A stretch of DNA of 64,000 nucleotides from Paenibacillus xerothermodurans (GCF_002220865.2 NZ_NHRJ02000004.1:124001-188000), one strand, 5' to 3'. Positions 1 to 8,403 are shown, counted from the first letter of the stretch. Notes: a model not told the origin generated them from the sequence alone. Program-made: numbers and translations.

Positions 1-828
1 AAGATCGGGTTTGCCATGGGGACACTCCAGTCGGGAGGTGTTGCAGGTTCGATTCTCGGGCCGTTCATCGGAGGACTGTTGGCAGAATGGATCGGCTTTC
101 GGCCCATCTTTTACATTACCGGCGGCCTGCTGTTCTGCGCCTCGCTTGTGGCCTTGTTTTTGGTGAAGGAGAATTTCGATCCCGCCATGGCCAAGAAACA
201 ACCGAAGATATCGATATTAGAAAGCTTCAACGTACTGAAACAGGCCAAAGAACTCCCTTCATTGTACGCTGTAACTTTTATCATTCAATTCTCAATGCTA
301 AGCTCCATGCCGCTCATACCTCTGTTCGTGCAGGAGCTGCACGGGCCCGGGAACATGTTGGCTTTCTATGCGGGGTTGGTTGGCTCCGTCACAGGGTTCT
401 CCAATATGCTGGCATCGCCGCTGCTTGGCCGATGGAGCGATCGGATTGGGCCGGAGAAGATATTGGCCGTTTGCCTAATCGGGGCCGCCTTGTCTTTCAT
501 CCCCCAGGCATTGGTGACCAACATTTGGCAGCTGTTTGCCTCCAGATTCATGCTTGGCGTATTCATGGGCGGCATGCTACCGTGTGTGCAAACACTAATC
601 CGCAGGTATACCCCCAATGGTATGGAGAGCCGCGCGTACAGCTTTAACGCCAGTGCTCTAAGCTTAGGGAATATGATGGGGCCGATTATCGGCGGCGCGG
701 TGTCAGGCTGGCTCAGCATCCGGGGACTTTTTATTATGTCAACGGTTATGATGCTCGCGAACGCGCTGTGGGTGCGACAAACGCTGTTCCATGGCCGCGC
801 GTCGGACAAGACTGAGATACAGAGCTAA
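1..828 (+). CDS. MFS multidrug-type transporter, C-terminal part (5' truncated by window edge)
   Basis: The frame is open from base 1, so the gene starts upstream of the window; 275 residues are visible. It encodes a polytopic membrane protein of the major facilitator superfamily, drug:H+ antiporter (DHA1) type. The visible part begins in the motif C region (GSILGPFIGG, near residue 17), has a second-half motif A-like loop (SPLLGRWSDRIGPEKI, near 137-152) and a repeat of the Gly/Pro-rich helix (GNMMGPIIGGAVSG). About eight hydrophobic helices are present. The likely role is proton-driven efflux of small molecules from the cell; the substrate cannot be read. The following 490 bp hold no gene. 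Confidence 0.85.
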   Translation, partial: KIGFAMGTLQSGGVAGSILGPFIGGLLAEWIGFRPIFYITGGLLFCASLVALFLVKENFDPAMAKKQPKISILESFNVLKQAKELPSLYAVTFIIQFSMLSSMPLIPLFVQELHGPGNMLAFYAGLVGSVTGFSNMLASPLLGRWSDRIGPEKILAVCLIGAALSFIPQALVTNIWQLFASRFMLGVFMGGMLPCVQTLIRRYTPNGMESRAYSFNASALSLGNMMGPIIGGAVSGWLSIRGLFIMSTVMMLANALWVRQTLFHGRASDKTEIQS

Positions 829-1315
829 CATGCAGGCTCCATGAATGGCACCTGCATGCAAGGACCATGCATATCCGGCTTCTGTGGCAGCTGCGCGCAG
901 GCCGCCATGTACGCAGAGGCGGCGCTGCCGCGGGAGAGCCGGATGGCAGCTTGACTCGGGCGGGCTGTGGAACGCTGTGGCACTGGCTGTAGCTGGTCAT
1001 CGAGCCGGACCGATCGTCAAATCGGGAGGCTGCCTCAGCGCGACCGAGGCCGTGACCGAGCAGATGGCGGCTGCCTCGGGAGAGCCGCGGCGCGGAACGG
1101 TGCGTCGGTGCTCGGGACGGCGTGAGGCTGGGTCTCGGGCCGTCGATCACCGCGGCACGATACCACCGTTCCGCTGCGTGACTCTTAACTCTACAGTGCC
1201 CATACAAGCCGGCGCAACTCTTCACTGTACACGTGCCCATACACGCCGGTACAACTCTCACTTTACAGTGCCCATACAAGCCGGCCTGCTCGGCGCATGC
1301 ATAGGCATCAGGTGT
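829..1315. other. GC-rich intergenic region without a recognisable gene
   Basis: This is about 490 bp between the MFS gene and the convergent O-methyltransferase. Open frames exist on both strands, but their translations are Arg/Ala/Cys-rich, match no family I know and lack ribosome binding sites. The right third holds three copies of a short tandem repeat, annotated separately. No clear terminator is visible. Confidence 0.6.
1193..1295. repeat. three imperfect ~36-bp tandem repeats
   Basis: The core GTGCCCATACAAGCCGG occurs at about 1196 and 1268, with a variant (ACACGCCGG ending) at about 1233, giving spacings of 37 and 35 bp. The flanks (ACAGTG or ACACGTG before, CAACTCT after) are also partly repeated. 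It lies just past the end of the O-methyltransferase gene. Confidence 0.7.
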
Positions 1316-1951
1316 TCACAACACTCTAGCGATTGCCAGCCCGTCGTACGCCGGTAGAATTACGCCCTCCAGCCTGGGATCATTCACGATGCGATCGTTA
1401 AAAAGACGCATTTGGGTCACAGAGTTGCCCTGTCGGCTTGGATCAACAGTCCTCCCCCGCATTAAAGTGTTATCCCCTAATATGATCGCGCCCGAATTGG
1501 CCAGCTTGATCGCCCACTCCAAATAATTCGGATAATTGCCTTTGTCCGCATCGATGAAAAACAGATCAAACTTCTGCCCTTCCCTTTCCAACTGTGCAAG
1601 ACTATCCAACGCTTCACCAATCCGATACTCTACCTTATCGCCGAGGCCTGCTTCACGGAGATGCTGTTGCGCCACATCAGCGTATTCCTGCTTGAGTTCT
1701 AATGAAATGAGCTTGCCGCCGCCGCTAAGTCCCCTTGCCAAACAAATACCGCTGTAGCCACCGAGTGCGCCAATCTCAAGAATGCTTTTCGCACCAGTTA
1801 TTTTGGCGAGCATTGTCAGCAGCTTGCCATAGCCCGCAGCTATGGAAATCTCGGGCATGCCCTTCGCCCTGATAGCTTCCTTCACCTTCCCCAGCATTTC
1901 GTCCTCGGCTAGCAGTGACTCCACGTACTGCTCTGCATTTAACTCAGTCAT
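1316..1951 (-). CDS. SAM-dependent O-methyltransferase (family 3, COMT-like)
   Basis: A class I methyltransferase of 211 residues. The glycine-rich SAM motif I (LEIGALGGYSG) lies near residues 58-68, an acidic motif (LISLEL) follows, and FFIDADKGNY gives the metal-binding Asp typical of the catechol/caffeoyl-CoA O-methyltransferase family. The downstream GDN triad residue (ILGDNTL) is also present. The product is cytosolic and probably methylates a hydroxyl of a small molecule; related proteins include the tRNA-modifying TrmR, so an RNA target is possible. The start at 1951 is chosen because GAGGGGG lies 8 nt upstream; the frame is open for 12 more codons upstream without a good site. It ends in the repeat-bearing spacer and converges on the MFS gene. 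Confidence 0.85.
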   Translation of the reverse strand: MTELNAEQYVESLLAEDEMLGKVKEAIRAKGMPEISIAAGYGKLLTMLAKITGAKSILEIGALGGYSGICLARGLSGGGKLISLELKQEYADVAQQHLREAGLGDKVEYRIGEALDSLAQLEREGQKFDLFFIDADKGNYPNYLEWAIKLANSGAIILGDNTLMRGRTVDPSRQGNSVTQMRLFNDRIVNDPRLEGVILPAYDGLAIARVL

Positions 1952-2440
1952 AACGCAATCCCCCTCATATTCATTTGTATCCACCAATAGATTTGCTTAT
2001 AATATCAGAATGGTTCTACGTTCTGATATGTCAGGCATGCTTACCTTTGCACCGCGGCCGCTCATCATCGAATGGCCTTGATCTATGTTTGCTATAATAT
2101 CAGAATGACTCACGTTCTGTATGTCAGGCAAACTACCTTTACATCGCGCAGCTCCATGGGCCGCTTGTGAAGTGCAGCTATCTGGTCGAGTGAACGTGAT
2201 TTAGCGATTCTCTTTTAGCTTATTGTATGGCTTTCACATTAAGACTTCAACCACGAGGTCCACCGGACAAGCCAGCAGCGGCCGCAATCAGAATGGCCTC
2301 ACGGCACTAGCCAACATGCGCTGCCTATGATACATACACCGCCATAGTGTGCGGCGCCAAAGGCGCTAGACGCAGGGAACACAGACAATAAACATGGTGA
2401 GCTATGCTGGCACCAATATAGATACGGGAGTGAGACACCG
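1952..2440. other. intergenic region between divergent genes, with a direct repeat pair
   Basis: About 490 bp between the O-methyltransferase (leftward) and the rRNA methyltransferase (rightward). The only structure seen is the pair of approximately 60-bp repeats at 1993-2148. The rest (about 2150-2430) has no convincing reading frame. The ribosome binding site of the next gene (GGGAGTGAG) lies at its right edge. Confidence 0.5.
1993..2148. repeat. two ~60-bp direct repeats carrying an inverted repeat
   Basis: Copy 1 (1993-2055) and copy 2 (2088-2148) share TATAATATCAGAATG, CGTTCTG, ATGTCAGGCA and CTACCTTT/TTACCTTT blocks. In copy 1 the arms ATATCAGAA and TTCTGATAT form a perfect 9-bp inverted repeat around a 10-nt loop; copy 2 has lost one base of it. 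The arrangement could be a duplicated operator or promoter, since each copy contains TATAAT, or a small repeat element. Function is not established. Confidence 0.6.
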
Positions 2441-3619
2441 ATGGAACAACTGACTTTAATCGCGACATGCCCGATGGGTTTAGAGGCCGTCCTGGCAAGA
2501 GAGATTCGAGATCTCGGTTACGACACGACGGTAGAAAACGGACGGGTCACGTTCGTCGGGGACAAATTGGCAATCTGCCGGGCGAACTTGTGGCTGCGCA
2601 CAGCGGATCGCATACTAATTCGAATGGGGCAGTTTGAAGCCCGCACCTTTGACGAACTGTTCGAAGGCACCAGGGCGCTTCCTTGGTCCGACTGGATCGC
2701 TGAGGACGGTGAATTTCCCGCTGAGGGCCGCTCGCACAAGTCCCAGTTGTCCAGTGTGCCCGCATGCCAGGGAATCGTGAAAAAAGCCGTGGTGGAACAC
2801 ATGAAAGAACGATACCACACCGAATGGTTCAAAGAAACCGGGGCACGGTATGTCATGGAAGTGGCACTGCTGAACGACATCGCCACTTTGACGCTGGACA
2901 CGACCGGCGTAGGCTTGCATAAGCGGGGCTACCGGAAGCTCGTGACGGAAGCGCCGCTCAAGGAAACCATGGCTGCAGCGATGGTACTGCTCAGCCGGTG
3001 GCGGGCGGACCGCCCGCTGTACGACCCGTTCTGCGGGTCGGGCACCATCCCGATCGAGGCTGCCATGATCGGGTGGAACATCGCGCCGGGGCTGCGGCGG
3101 ACGTTCGCCGCCGAGGCGTGGCACTCCGTGCCGGAGGCACTGTGGACCCAGGCACGGGAAGAGGCTTACGATCTCGTGCGGGACGACGTGCCGCTCGAGA
3201 TCGTAGGCTCCGACATCGATAGCGAAGCAATCGATGTGGCTGTGGCCGCGGCCAAGGCGGCCGGGCTGGCGAAGGAGCTCAGCCTTCAGGTGCTGCCGGT
3301 GGCGAAGGCCCGGCCGCGGGGCGACTACGGCTATGTAATCACGAACCCGCCGTACGGGGAGCGCCTAGGTGATCGTGGTGAAGTCGAAAAGCTTCTGCGG
3401 CAGTTGGGCGGCATGACCTCTCAGCTGCCAACCTGGTCCGCTTTTATCTTGAGTCCGAGCAAACAGCTCGAGCATTACATGGGCCGCCCCGCCAACAAGA
3501 AACGCAAACTATTCAACGGCCGCATCGAGTGTCAGCTGTACCAGTACTTTGCTCCAGGCGGTCTATTTGCTAAGGAACGAAACAAACGAGCTGAACAACA
3601 AACAAGCCCTGACCGTTAA
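2441..3619 (+). CDS. THUMP-domain class I rRNA guanine-N2 methyltransferase (RlmL/YpsC-like)
   Basis: A 392-residue protein of the COG0116 family, which transfers a methyl group from SAM to the exocyclic N2 of a guanine in 23S rRNA. The N-terminal third (about 1-160) is the ferredoxin-like plus THUMP RNA-binding region. The catalytic domain carries SAM motif I (DPFCGSGT, 195-202) and the N6/N2 methyltransferase motif NPPYGERL (302-309). The length matches the Firmicute YpsC group, which lacks the second methyltransferase domain of E. coli RlmL. The ATG at 2441 follows GGGAGTGAG at good spacing. A terminator hairpin overlaps the stop codon. The exact target base is inferred from the family. 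Confidence 0.9.
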   Translation: MEQLTLIATCPMGLEAVLAREIRDLGYDTTVENGRVTFVGDKLAICRANLWLRTADRILIRMGQFEARTFDELFEGTRALPWSDWIAEDGEFPAEGRSHKSQLSSVPACQGIVKKAVVEHMKERYHTEWFKETGARYVMEVALLNDIATLTLDTTGVGLHKRGYRKLVTEAPLKETMAAAMVLLSRWRADRPLYDPFCGSGTIPIEAAMIGWNIAPGLRRTFAAEAWHSVPEALWTQAREEAYDLVRDDVPLEIVGSDIDSEAIDVAVAAAKAAGLAKELSLQVLPVAKARPRGDYGYVITNPPYGERLGDRGEVEKLLRQLGGMTSQLPTWSAFILSPSKQLEHYMGRPANKKRKLFNGRIECQLYQYFAPGGLFAKERNKRAEQQTSPDR

Positions 3620-3633
3620 ACGCAGGGCTTTTG
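3604..3633 (+). terminator. intrinsic terminator overlapping the end of the RlmL-like gene
   Basis: AAGCCCTG and CAGGGCTT form an 8-bp stem whose loop contains the TAA of the methyltransferase gene, followed by TTTTGCTTT. The next gene is convergent, so it serves the plus strand. Confidence 0.65.
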
Positions 3634-3659
3634 CTTTGCGATCGGGTCCGTCCGCCGTG

Positions 3660-4466
3660 TCATCCGTCCGTCCGCGGCTTAGTGGGATCACAATTCGGCG
3701 GCTTAATTTCCGAGACCTGGGCAAGTTTCGTCAAATAATAGCATTCCTCACGTGCCATGTGATCCGCCATCAAAGGCGATAGCACCGCCAGCACTTCCTT
3801 AGTTAGCGCGAGCGACTCCAACTCTCGGAGAAACTGCTTGAACAGCGCCATTTCCAGTTCAACCTCTTCGTTGAAACGAGATAGGGCTGGAAATTTGCTC
3901 AAGTTGGTCCGCATATAGCCGGCCAGTTCCACAGCCTTCAAATAGTAATCCTGAAAATGCTGCTCAAACGTTCGACTCATGTCCATCAATCTTTTTTCCG
4001 TCATATCCAAATTCCCGGTAATGGCGGCGGCATGGCCCGTCGCATCTGCCAGCCACACAAGATGATGGTGGATTTCGTCAAACACCGGCACGGGTTCGCC
4101 TGCTTGCAGGAAAGCCAATATGCGTAAGTATTCCTCGACCTCGTTCACCATGTGATTTACGAAGGTAGGAGTCAGCAGAAAACCTATTTTGCCGGTCAGC
4201 TGCCGTTCCAGCAAATGCAGCTTAAAAGCTCTAATCTCTTGCGCACGTTGAAATGCCGCTTGCGTGATCTCCTTCAACTGGGCAGGTGCTACCTCCCGGC
4301 GAGACTGTTCCAATAACTGGTCCATGGACCGAATAAAACAGTCAGCCCGCATAATTTCTTCACCTTCGTGTAGCGACAAGGCGTTTTTGATGAACCGGGC
4401 ATGATCTCCCAGCACCTGCAACCAAAAACGATGTTCATATAATGCGGCTGCGATGTAGCTATGCAT
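3660..4466 (-). CDS. DUF2935 family protein (predicted helical metal-binding protein)
   Basis: 268 residues, almost entirely alpha-helical, with two similar halves. Each half carries His and Glu residues spaced as in four-helix-bundle metal proteins: EHRFWLQVLGDHARFI at the N-terminus and EIHHHLVWLADATGHAAAI in the middle, plus MADHMAREECYY near the C-terminus. This is the DUF2935 signature known from Bacillus and Paenibacillus; members are thought to bind iron, but their role is unknown. There is no signal peptide or membrane segment. The start follows GGGAGGTTTGATAAGAT. It stands alone, convergent with the methyltransferase gene. Confidence 0.85.
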   Translation of the reverse strand: MHSYIAAALYEHRFWLQVLGDHARFIKNALSLHEGEEIMRADCFIRSMDQLLEQSRREVAPAQLKEITQAAFQRAQEIRAFKLHLLERQLTGKIGFLLTPTFVNHMVNEVEEYLRILAFLQAGEPVPVFDEIHHHLVWLADATGHAAAITGNLDMTEKRLMDMSRTFEQHFQDYYLKAVELAGYMRTNLSKFPALSRFNEEVELEMALFKQFLRELESLALTKEVLAVLSPLMADHMAREECYYLTKLAQVSEIKPPNCDPTKPRTDG

Positions 4467-4605
4467 ATCTTATCAAACCTCCCGAGCGTTTTGGCGAGAA
4501 CCGGCTTCGTCGCGAACTAGGCATTTGTCTAGTTGCCTTCTCGATATGCATGATATGCGCATCCGCCCATTTCGGTGCCACTGCGGTCGAGGTCGTGATT
4601 CAAGT

Positions 4606-4905
4606 CTAAGCTAAATGTTTGGACTCAGTGCGGCAAATTAAATAATGGTATAAGCTCAAAAACATATCATTTTCGTTTCCGCAGCGCAGGGAGAGCTTGA
4701 CTTGCCCATGCCAGTAAAACGTAACCAGATGACTGCTTTTCCCCATCACCATCTCTACGTCCCAACAATCATTATGTAATTCAAACATTTCCTTGTTAAT
4801 GAATAGCTTAGGCCCTTCATTCGACAAATGAATGCCGATGATATCATTGCCCACTTTTGTGTAAAACCCTTCTCTCTTCATCATCTGCGATCCCTCGCTC
4901 AACAT
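4606..4905 (-). CDS. small hypothetical protein (99 aa)
   Basis: No family is recognised. The predicted product is soluble and mixed alpha/beta, with four Cys/His-bearing stretches (ELHNDCWDVEM, SLRCGNEND, YHYLICRTES). The frame is open for 32 more codons upstream, but the ATG at 4905 is preferred because GGAAGGTG lies about 8 nt before it; a second candidate start (MMKREGF) lies eight codons further in with GAGGG upstream. It lies between the DUF2935 gene and the YuzB-like gene on the same strand, each separated by more than 100 bp, so an operon is unlikely. The gap 4906-5295 contains only the terminator of the next gene. Confidence 0.55.
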   Translation of the reverse strand: MLSEGSQMMKREGFYTKVGNDIIGIHLSNEGPKLFINKEMFELHNDCWDVEMVMGKSSHLVTFYWHGQVKLSLRCGNENDMFLSLYHYLICRTESKHLA

Positions 4906-5251
4906 TGTTCCATTCACCTTCCTCATAAAAAAAGCCCCCGCATCCGGCTGGAGTCCGCGAGCGTACTGGGCGTCACAGTTGCTTCGGCAGCTGGCTGGCA
5001 AGATGATTCTGTCATCCGAAGCCCCTTGTATTTTAAAGTCGCAAGCTTTTTACCTGTTTGCCATTGTCTACTTGTCAATAGCCGACAGTCAAAATCTGTA
5101 ATCTGCTGTAGATTACTGTAATTAAAATATTTTCCGACAACTTTAGCATATAAGATAGGCTAAAAGGAATGCATCTATCCTACTACCTAATTTGCCTCGA
5201 CTAAGTAGGTATTTTGACCTATTTTTCTAATGCTTCCTGTTCCGAACCAAC

Positions 5252-5276
5252 AAAAAAAGAGGCTTTCGCCTCTTTG
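5252..5276 (-). terminator. intrinsic terminator of the YuzB-like gene
   Basis: On the minus strand AGAGGC-GAAA-GCCTCT is followed by a run of T. It lies 20 bp past the stop of the DUF1450 gene. Confidence 0.8.
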
Positions 5277-5295
5277 TGCTGAATGCGGATATACC

Positions 5296-5517
5296 TTACT
5301 TAACATATTTCTTGGCCTTCCCTATCGCTTCATCTTCGGTAGCACCGGTCACATAGCGGCCGTTAATAAATATAAAGGCAAACCGCGAGCATGGTCCGCA
5401 ATAAGACTTACAGCCTACCTTAATCGCAGCGTCGGGAGCCAGTTGTTGCAGCTTCGGCACCGCTGTTTTCATCCTCATATGCTTACACTTGTCACAGACG
5501 CGAATGTCGTTCGCCAT
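5296..5517 (-). CDS. YuzB-like DUF1450 protein (thioredoxin-like 2Fe-2S type)
   Basis: 73 residues. The protein opens with a CDKCKH motif (residues 8-13) and has a GCKSYCGPCSRFAF cluster (35-48), the cysteine pattern of the DUF1450/YuzB family of small ferredoxin-like proteins. The ending (FINGRYVTGATEDEAIGKAKKY) is typical. Function in Bacillus is not known; a role in iron-sulfur chemistry is inferred from the cysteines. The next gene on the same strand is a HesB-like protein 78 bp upstream, which suggests a shared metal or Fe-S theme. SD AGGAAAGG lies upstream of the ATG. Confidence 0.8.
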   Translation of the reverse strand: MANDIRVCDKCKHMRMKTAVPKLQQLAPDAAIKVGCKSYCGPCSRFAFIFINGRYVTGATEDEAIGKAKKYVK

Positions 5518-5595
5518 GTCTTACAAATCCTTTCCTGCCCCATGACACGCCGGCACGGCGGCTCAGCGGCGCTGGCCGACCGTGGTTAAACCTTT

Positions 5596-5898
5596 TTAAT
5601 GATCGCCGTGGTTTCCTTTAGACGGATTGGTTACCGCGAAGCCTTCTTCCGGCGTATAAAAGTAATCGATACGAATGCCGTCAAGCAAAGGCTCGTCCTT
5701 CTTCAGGATGACATCTATGTTTTTATCGGTGCTGACAACCACATCATCTTCTGTCGGCGTATCCAGACTCATACCATAATGGGCATGATCGCCGTGACTG
5801 TGTGTGATGTAAACACGAAGTTTCAATTCTTTGTTCTCTTCTTTTTCTAATTCGGCGAGCAGCACTTTGGCCGCGTTGCGTGAAATTTTTGCATTCAT
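5596..5898 (-). CDS. HesB/IscA-fold protein lacking cysteines
   Basis: A 100-residue member of the HesB/YadR/IscA fold (start MNAKISRNAAKVLLAEL, middle DTPTEDDVVVSTDKNIDVILKK, end GFAVTNPSKGNHGDH). Classical IscA proteins bind Fe-S through three Cys, two at the C-terminus in a CGCG-like motif. Here there is no Cys at all, and the C-terminal motif position is occupied by NHGDH. A second His/Asp cluster, THSHGDHAH, lies near residues 32-40. Metal binding through His/Asp is therefore inferred. The 5898 start is chosen over a 32-codon extension because GGAGATG precedes it; the extension is Arg/Trp-rich and not family-like. It neighbours the YuzB-like gene. Confidence 0.75.
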   Translation of the reverse strand: MNAKISRNAAKVLLAELEKEENKELKLRVYITHSHGDHAHYGMSLDTPTEDDVVVSTDKNIDVILKKDEPLLDGIRIDYFYTPEEGFAVTNPSKGNHGDH

Positions 5899-6135
5899 TA
5901 ATCGGCATCTCCAATGGCGTATAGTTTTCTCTTTATTGTAAAGAAAGCCGAAGGGGAAATCAACCCGCCTAATACCGCACCACGGCTCTGCCATGTGTGG
6001 CCGACGGCCTGTTGTTTACCGAATTGCAGCACTTGGGTAAAAATACATACGCTTCCTGGTGTTACACATCGGAATAACAAGAAGCAGACGTGGTGTTTTG
6101 CACTACTACTTATGTAATAAGGTGGGATGAAGCAA

Positions 6136-6585
6136 ATGAACTTGCACGCCTTGAAGTTTTTCTATGAAGCTGCCGGCCATCGGTTGGCAGGACAAACCGT
6201 GCCATTATCCGAACTGGTCAGGGAGCCGTTCATCGTCCGGGAAGAAGACAGCGCAACCAGAGAACAGCTCATTGCGTTGTGTCGGCTTCATCGCATCGAT
6301 CCCCCCGAGGTCGGCCTTCAATTCAAGGGGTTCAATGAAACTGTCCGGGCCGTTACCGCCGGCTATGGCGTTAGCTTTTTGTCCGCTCTGGAAGTGGGTG
6401 ATTATGTGCGACGGGGTGCAGTGGCTCGCGTCTATGTGGAAGGGGTACATGAGACAAACCCGATAGACTTGTTCCGAAGGTCGAATGAAGAGCTCAGTCC
6501 CGCAGCCTCACAGTTTCTGAACTTCGTAAAGTCACAGCTAAACAGTCGCCAGCGCCAGTATATCAGCAGTGCCGTAGTGCGTTAG
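6136..6585 (+). pseudogene. LysR-type regulator with a large in-frame internal deletion
   Basis: The first residues (MNLHALKFFYEAA) are the standard start of a LysR winged-helix domain. The sequence then jumps directly to GHRLAGQTVPLSELVREPFI, which belongs to the second half of the LysR effector domain, and runs to a normal end. Compared with the usual 290-300 residues, about 145 are missing: the recognition helix, the linker helix and the first effector subdomain. The reading frame is intact across the join. Such a product could not bind DNA in the normal way. A ribosome binding site (AAGGTGGG) remains. There is no obvious divergent target gene beside it. Confidence 0.8.
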
Positions 6586-6766
6586 TGGAACAGCGGGCAG
6601 CCGGTGCGCGTGCACGAGAGCAACATCATGCCTGTGCCCGGATGTCCTTGCTATTTTCGCTTTTCTTCTTTAGTATGGAAGCAGGGAAGTAAGCATTACA
6701 TTATGGTGGGATTTATATCTAGTTACCTGTTTGTTATTAACTGTCATGGGAAGGATGAATTTCTAA

Positions 6767-7138
6767 ATGTCTTTATTAGAAAGCGATACCAACAAAAAAG
6801 CCCTGATGGAAAACCAAAATTACGTGCCCAAACAGCCAACCCACATTGAATGCTCCATTGAGCGTACCCTGGATGTCATCGGCGGCAAATGGTCGTTTCT
6901 TGTGATCCGCGAACTGTTCAGCGGTACCAAACGTTTCGGTGAGCTGCAAAAGAGAATTAAGTCGATCAGCCCGAAATCCTTAACGGAAACGCTGCGCCAT
7001 CTAGAGGACCAAGGTGTGCTCGAACGTACCGCTTATCCCACTGTCCCCGTAACTGTTGAATATACTCTAACGCCCAAAGGGGAAGATCTGCACCGGTTAT
7101 TAAAAGAGATGAAGCTATGGTCCGCAAAGTGGACTTAA
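6767..7138 (+). CDS. HxlR-family winged-helix transcriptional regulator
   Basis: 123 residues. The HxlR core is evident: CSIERTLDVIGGKWSFLVIRELFSG, then KRFGELQKRIKSISPKSLTETLRHLEDQGVLER (the helix-turn-helix), then the wing VEYTLTPKGEDL. The single conserved Cys near the N-terminus (in HIECSIE) is the residue that senses thiol or aldehyde stress in several HxlR proteins. It lies 29 bp upstream of the AI-2E-family membrane protein gene on the same strand, so both are probably cotranscribed, and the membrane protein may be its target. SD GGAAGGATGA precedes the ATG at 6767. Confidence 0.88.
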   Translation: MSLLESDTNKKALMENQNYVPKQPTHIECSIERTLDVIGGKWSFLVIRELFSGTKRFGELQKRIKSISPKSLTETLRHLEDQGVLERTAYPTVPVTVEYTLTPKGEDLHRLLKEMKLWSAKWT

Positions 7139-7167
7139 CATTACCCCCCTGTTGACGAGGTGCTTGA

Positions 7168-8247
7168 ATGATTGCGTTTTACAAGAAATATTGGAAAACC
7201 GTGTTTGATATTGCTCTTCTGATTCTTACCGTATATTTGTTCATGACGCTCTTCAGTTATTTGTACCGGATTGCGACTCCGATTTTTCTCGCCTTTGTCG
7301 TCTATCTCATCATCGAACCGTTAGCCCGTTTTCTGCATAAAAGAAGAATTTCAAAAAGTATAGCCTCTGCCATATCCATCATCGTATTTGTGCTTGTGCT
7401 GCTAGGCGCGATCACCGGAGCAGGTGCAATTCTCACCAGCCAGATTCTAAATTTAAGAGAGCGGCTGCCCGAATATGCCGCCATCCTGCAGAAGCAGCTC
7501 GCATCCAAAAATGACCTGCTGCATGATCGAATAGCGGCACTACCGGACGATCTGGTGCAGCGGATGGCCGAGTACGCTACACAGTTTGCGCAAAGGGCAA
7601 CCGAGCTGGCCGGCCAATTTCTGACGGGAACGTTCACGATGTTGACCAGCTTTTCCGCCTTTCTCGTAAATTTTATAATAGCTATCATCTTGGCCTACTT
7701 TTTAAGCATAGAAATTGAGACTTGGAAACGAGCGGCTCGTGAACACACACCGAAAACGTTCAAGTCGGCTTTTATTTTTTTGAGGGAAAACGTGCTGCAA
7801 GGTATCGTGGGCTATCTAAAGGCCCAAGCTAAGCTCATCAGCTTGACCTTTGGAGTTGTGTTGGTCGCTCTGGTCGCGCTTGGCGTCAACAATGCATTCG
7901 CCGTTGCGCTGCTGGCGGCTCTACTCGATGTGCTCCCGCTGTTAGGCGTGGCCACCCTATTCGTGCCTTGGATCATTTATCTGTTTATCGTCGGCCAAAC
8001 GACGTTAGCCATATGGCTGTCAGCTCTGCTGGCCGTCGTCGTTTTGGTTCGGCAAATTATGGAGCCAAAAATCACGGGGGATACGTTGGGGGTATCGGCC
8101 TTTACTATGCTGTCTTTCATGATTATTTCACTGTCACTTTTCGGGGTGGCTGGATTGATTTTATCTCCGGTGCTAATCATTACGATCAAAGCGCTGTACG
8201 AGCAAGGCCATTTGCAGCGTTGGATCCGTTGGCCTGAAGGAGAATGA
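7168..8247 (+). CDS. AI-2E family membrane transporter
   Basis: 359 residues of the PF01594 permease family. There are about eight hydrophobic helices: two at the N-terminus (about 11-55), one near 65-90, an amphipathic region (95-150), and a C-terminal bundle with the conserved VQ/RQ-xxEPKITG motif (VRQIMEPKITGDTLGVS). E. coli TqsA in this family affects autoinducer-2 export, while other members are Na+/H+ or osmotic-stress transporters, so the substrate is not fixed. It follows the HxlR gene and is probably in the same transcript. SD GAGGTGCTTG precedes the start. Confidence 0.85.
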   Translation: MIAFYKKYWKTVFDIALLILTVYLFMTLFSYLYRIATPIFLAFVVYLIIEPLARFLHKRRISKSIASAISIIVFVLVLLGAITGAGAILTSQILNLRERLPEYAAILQKQLASKNDLLHDRIAALPDDLVQRMAEYATQFAQRATELAGQFLTGTFTMLTSFSAFLVNFIIAIILAYFLSIEIETWKRAAREHTPKTFKSAFIFLRENVLQGIVGYLKAQAKLISLTFGVVLVALVALGVNNAFAVALLAALLDVLPLLGVATLFVPWIIYLFIVGQTTLAIWLSALLAVVVLVRQIMEPKITGDTLGVSAFTMLSFMIISLSLFGVAGLILSPVLIITIKALYEQGHLQRWIRWPEGE

Positions 8248-8314
8248 ACGAGTGTGGTAATTGAAATCCGGATCACCGGCACAAGTAAGACTGTAGCGAG
8301 TGTCGTGTGACAAA

Positions 8315-8357
8315 TAAAAAAGCAGCCCCGTCCGGATTGCCGGAGGCGGGCTGCTTG
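8315..8357 (-). terminator. intrinsic terminator
   Basis: A long stem (AAGCAGCCC/GGGCTGCTT arms with an inner CCGG pairing) is followed on the minus strand by TTTTTTATTT. It ends the small membrane protein gene at 8404-8640 and may also stop the convergent AI-2E transcript. Confidence 0.85.
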
Positions 8358-8403
8358 CGCGTTTGTGTGATCCCTGTGCGCCTGTAATGCCTGTGATGCC
8401 TAA

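Noticed and set aside
746-1357. Open frames on both strands in the spacer after the MFS gene
   Set aside because: Translations are repeat-derived and Arg/Cys-rich, without ribosome binding sites.
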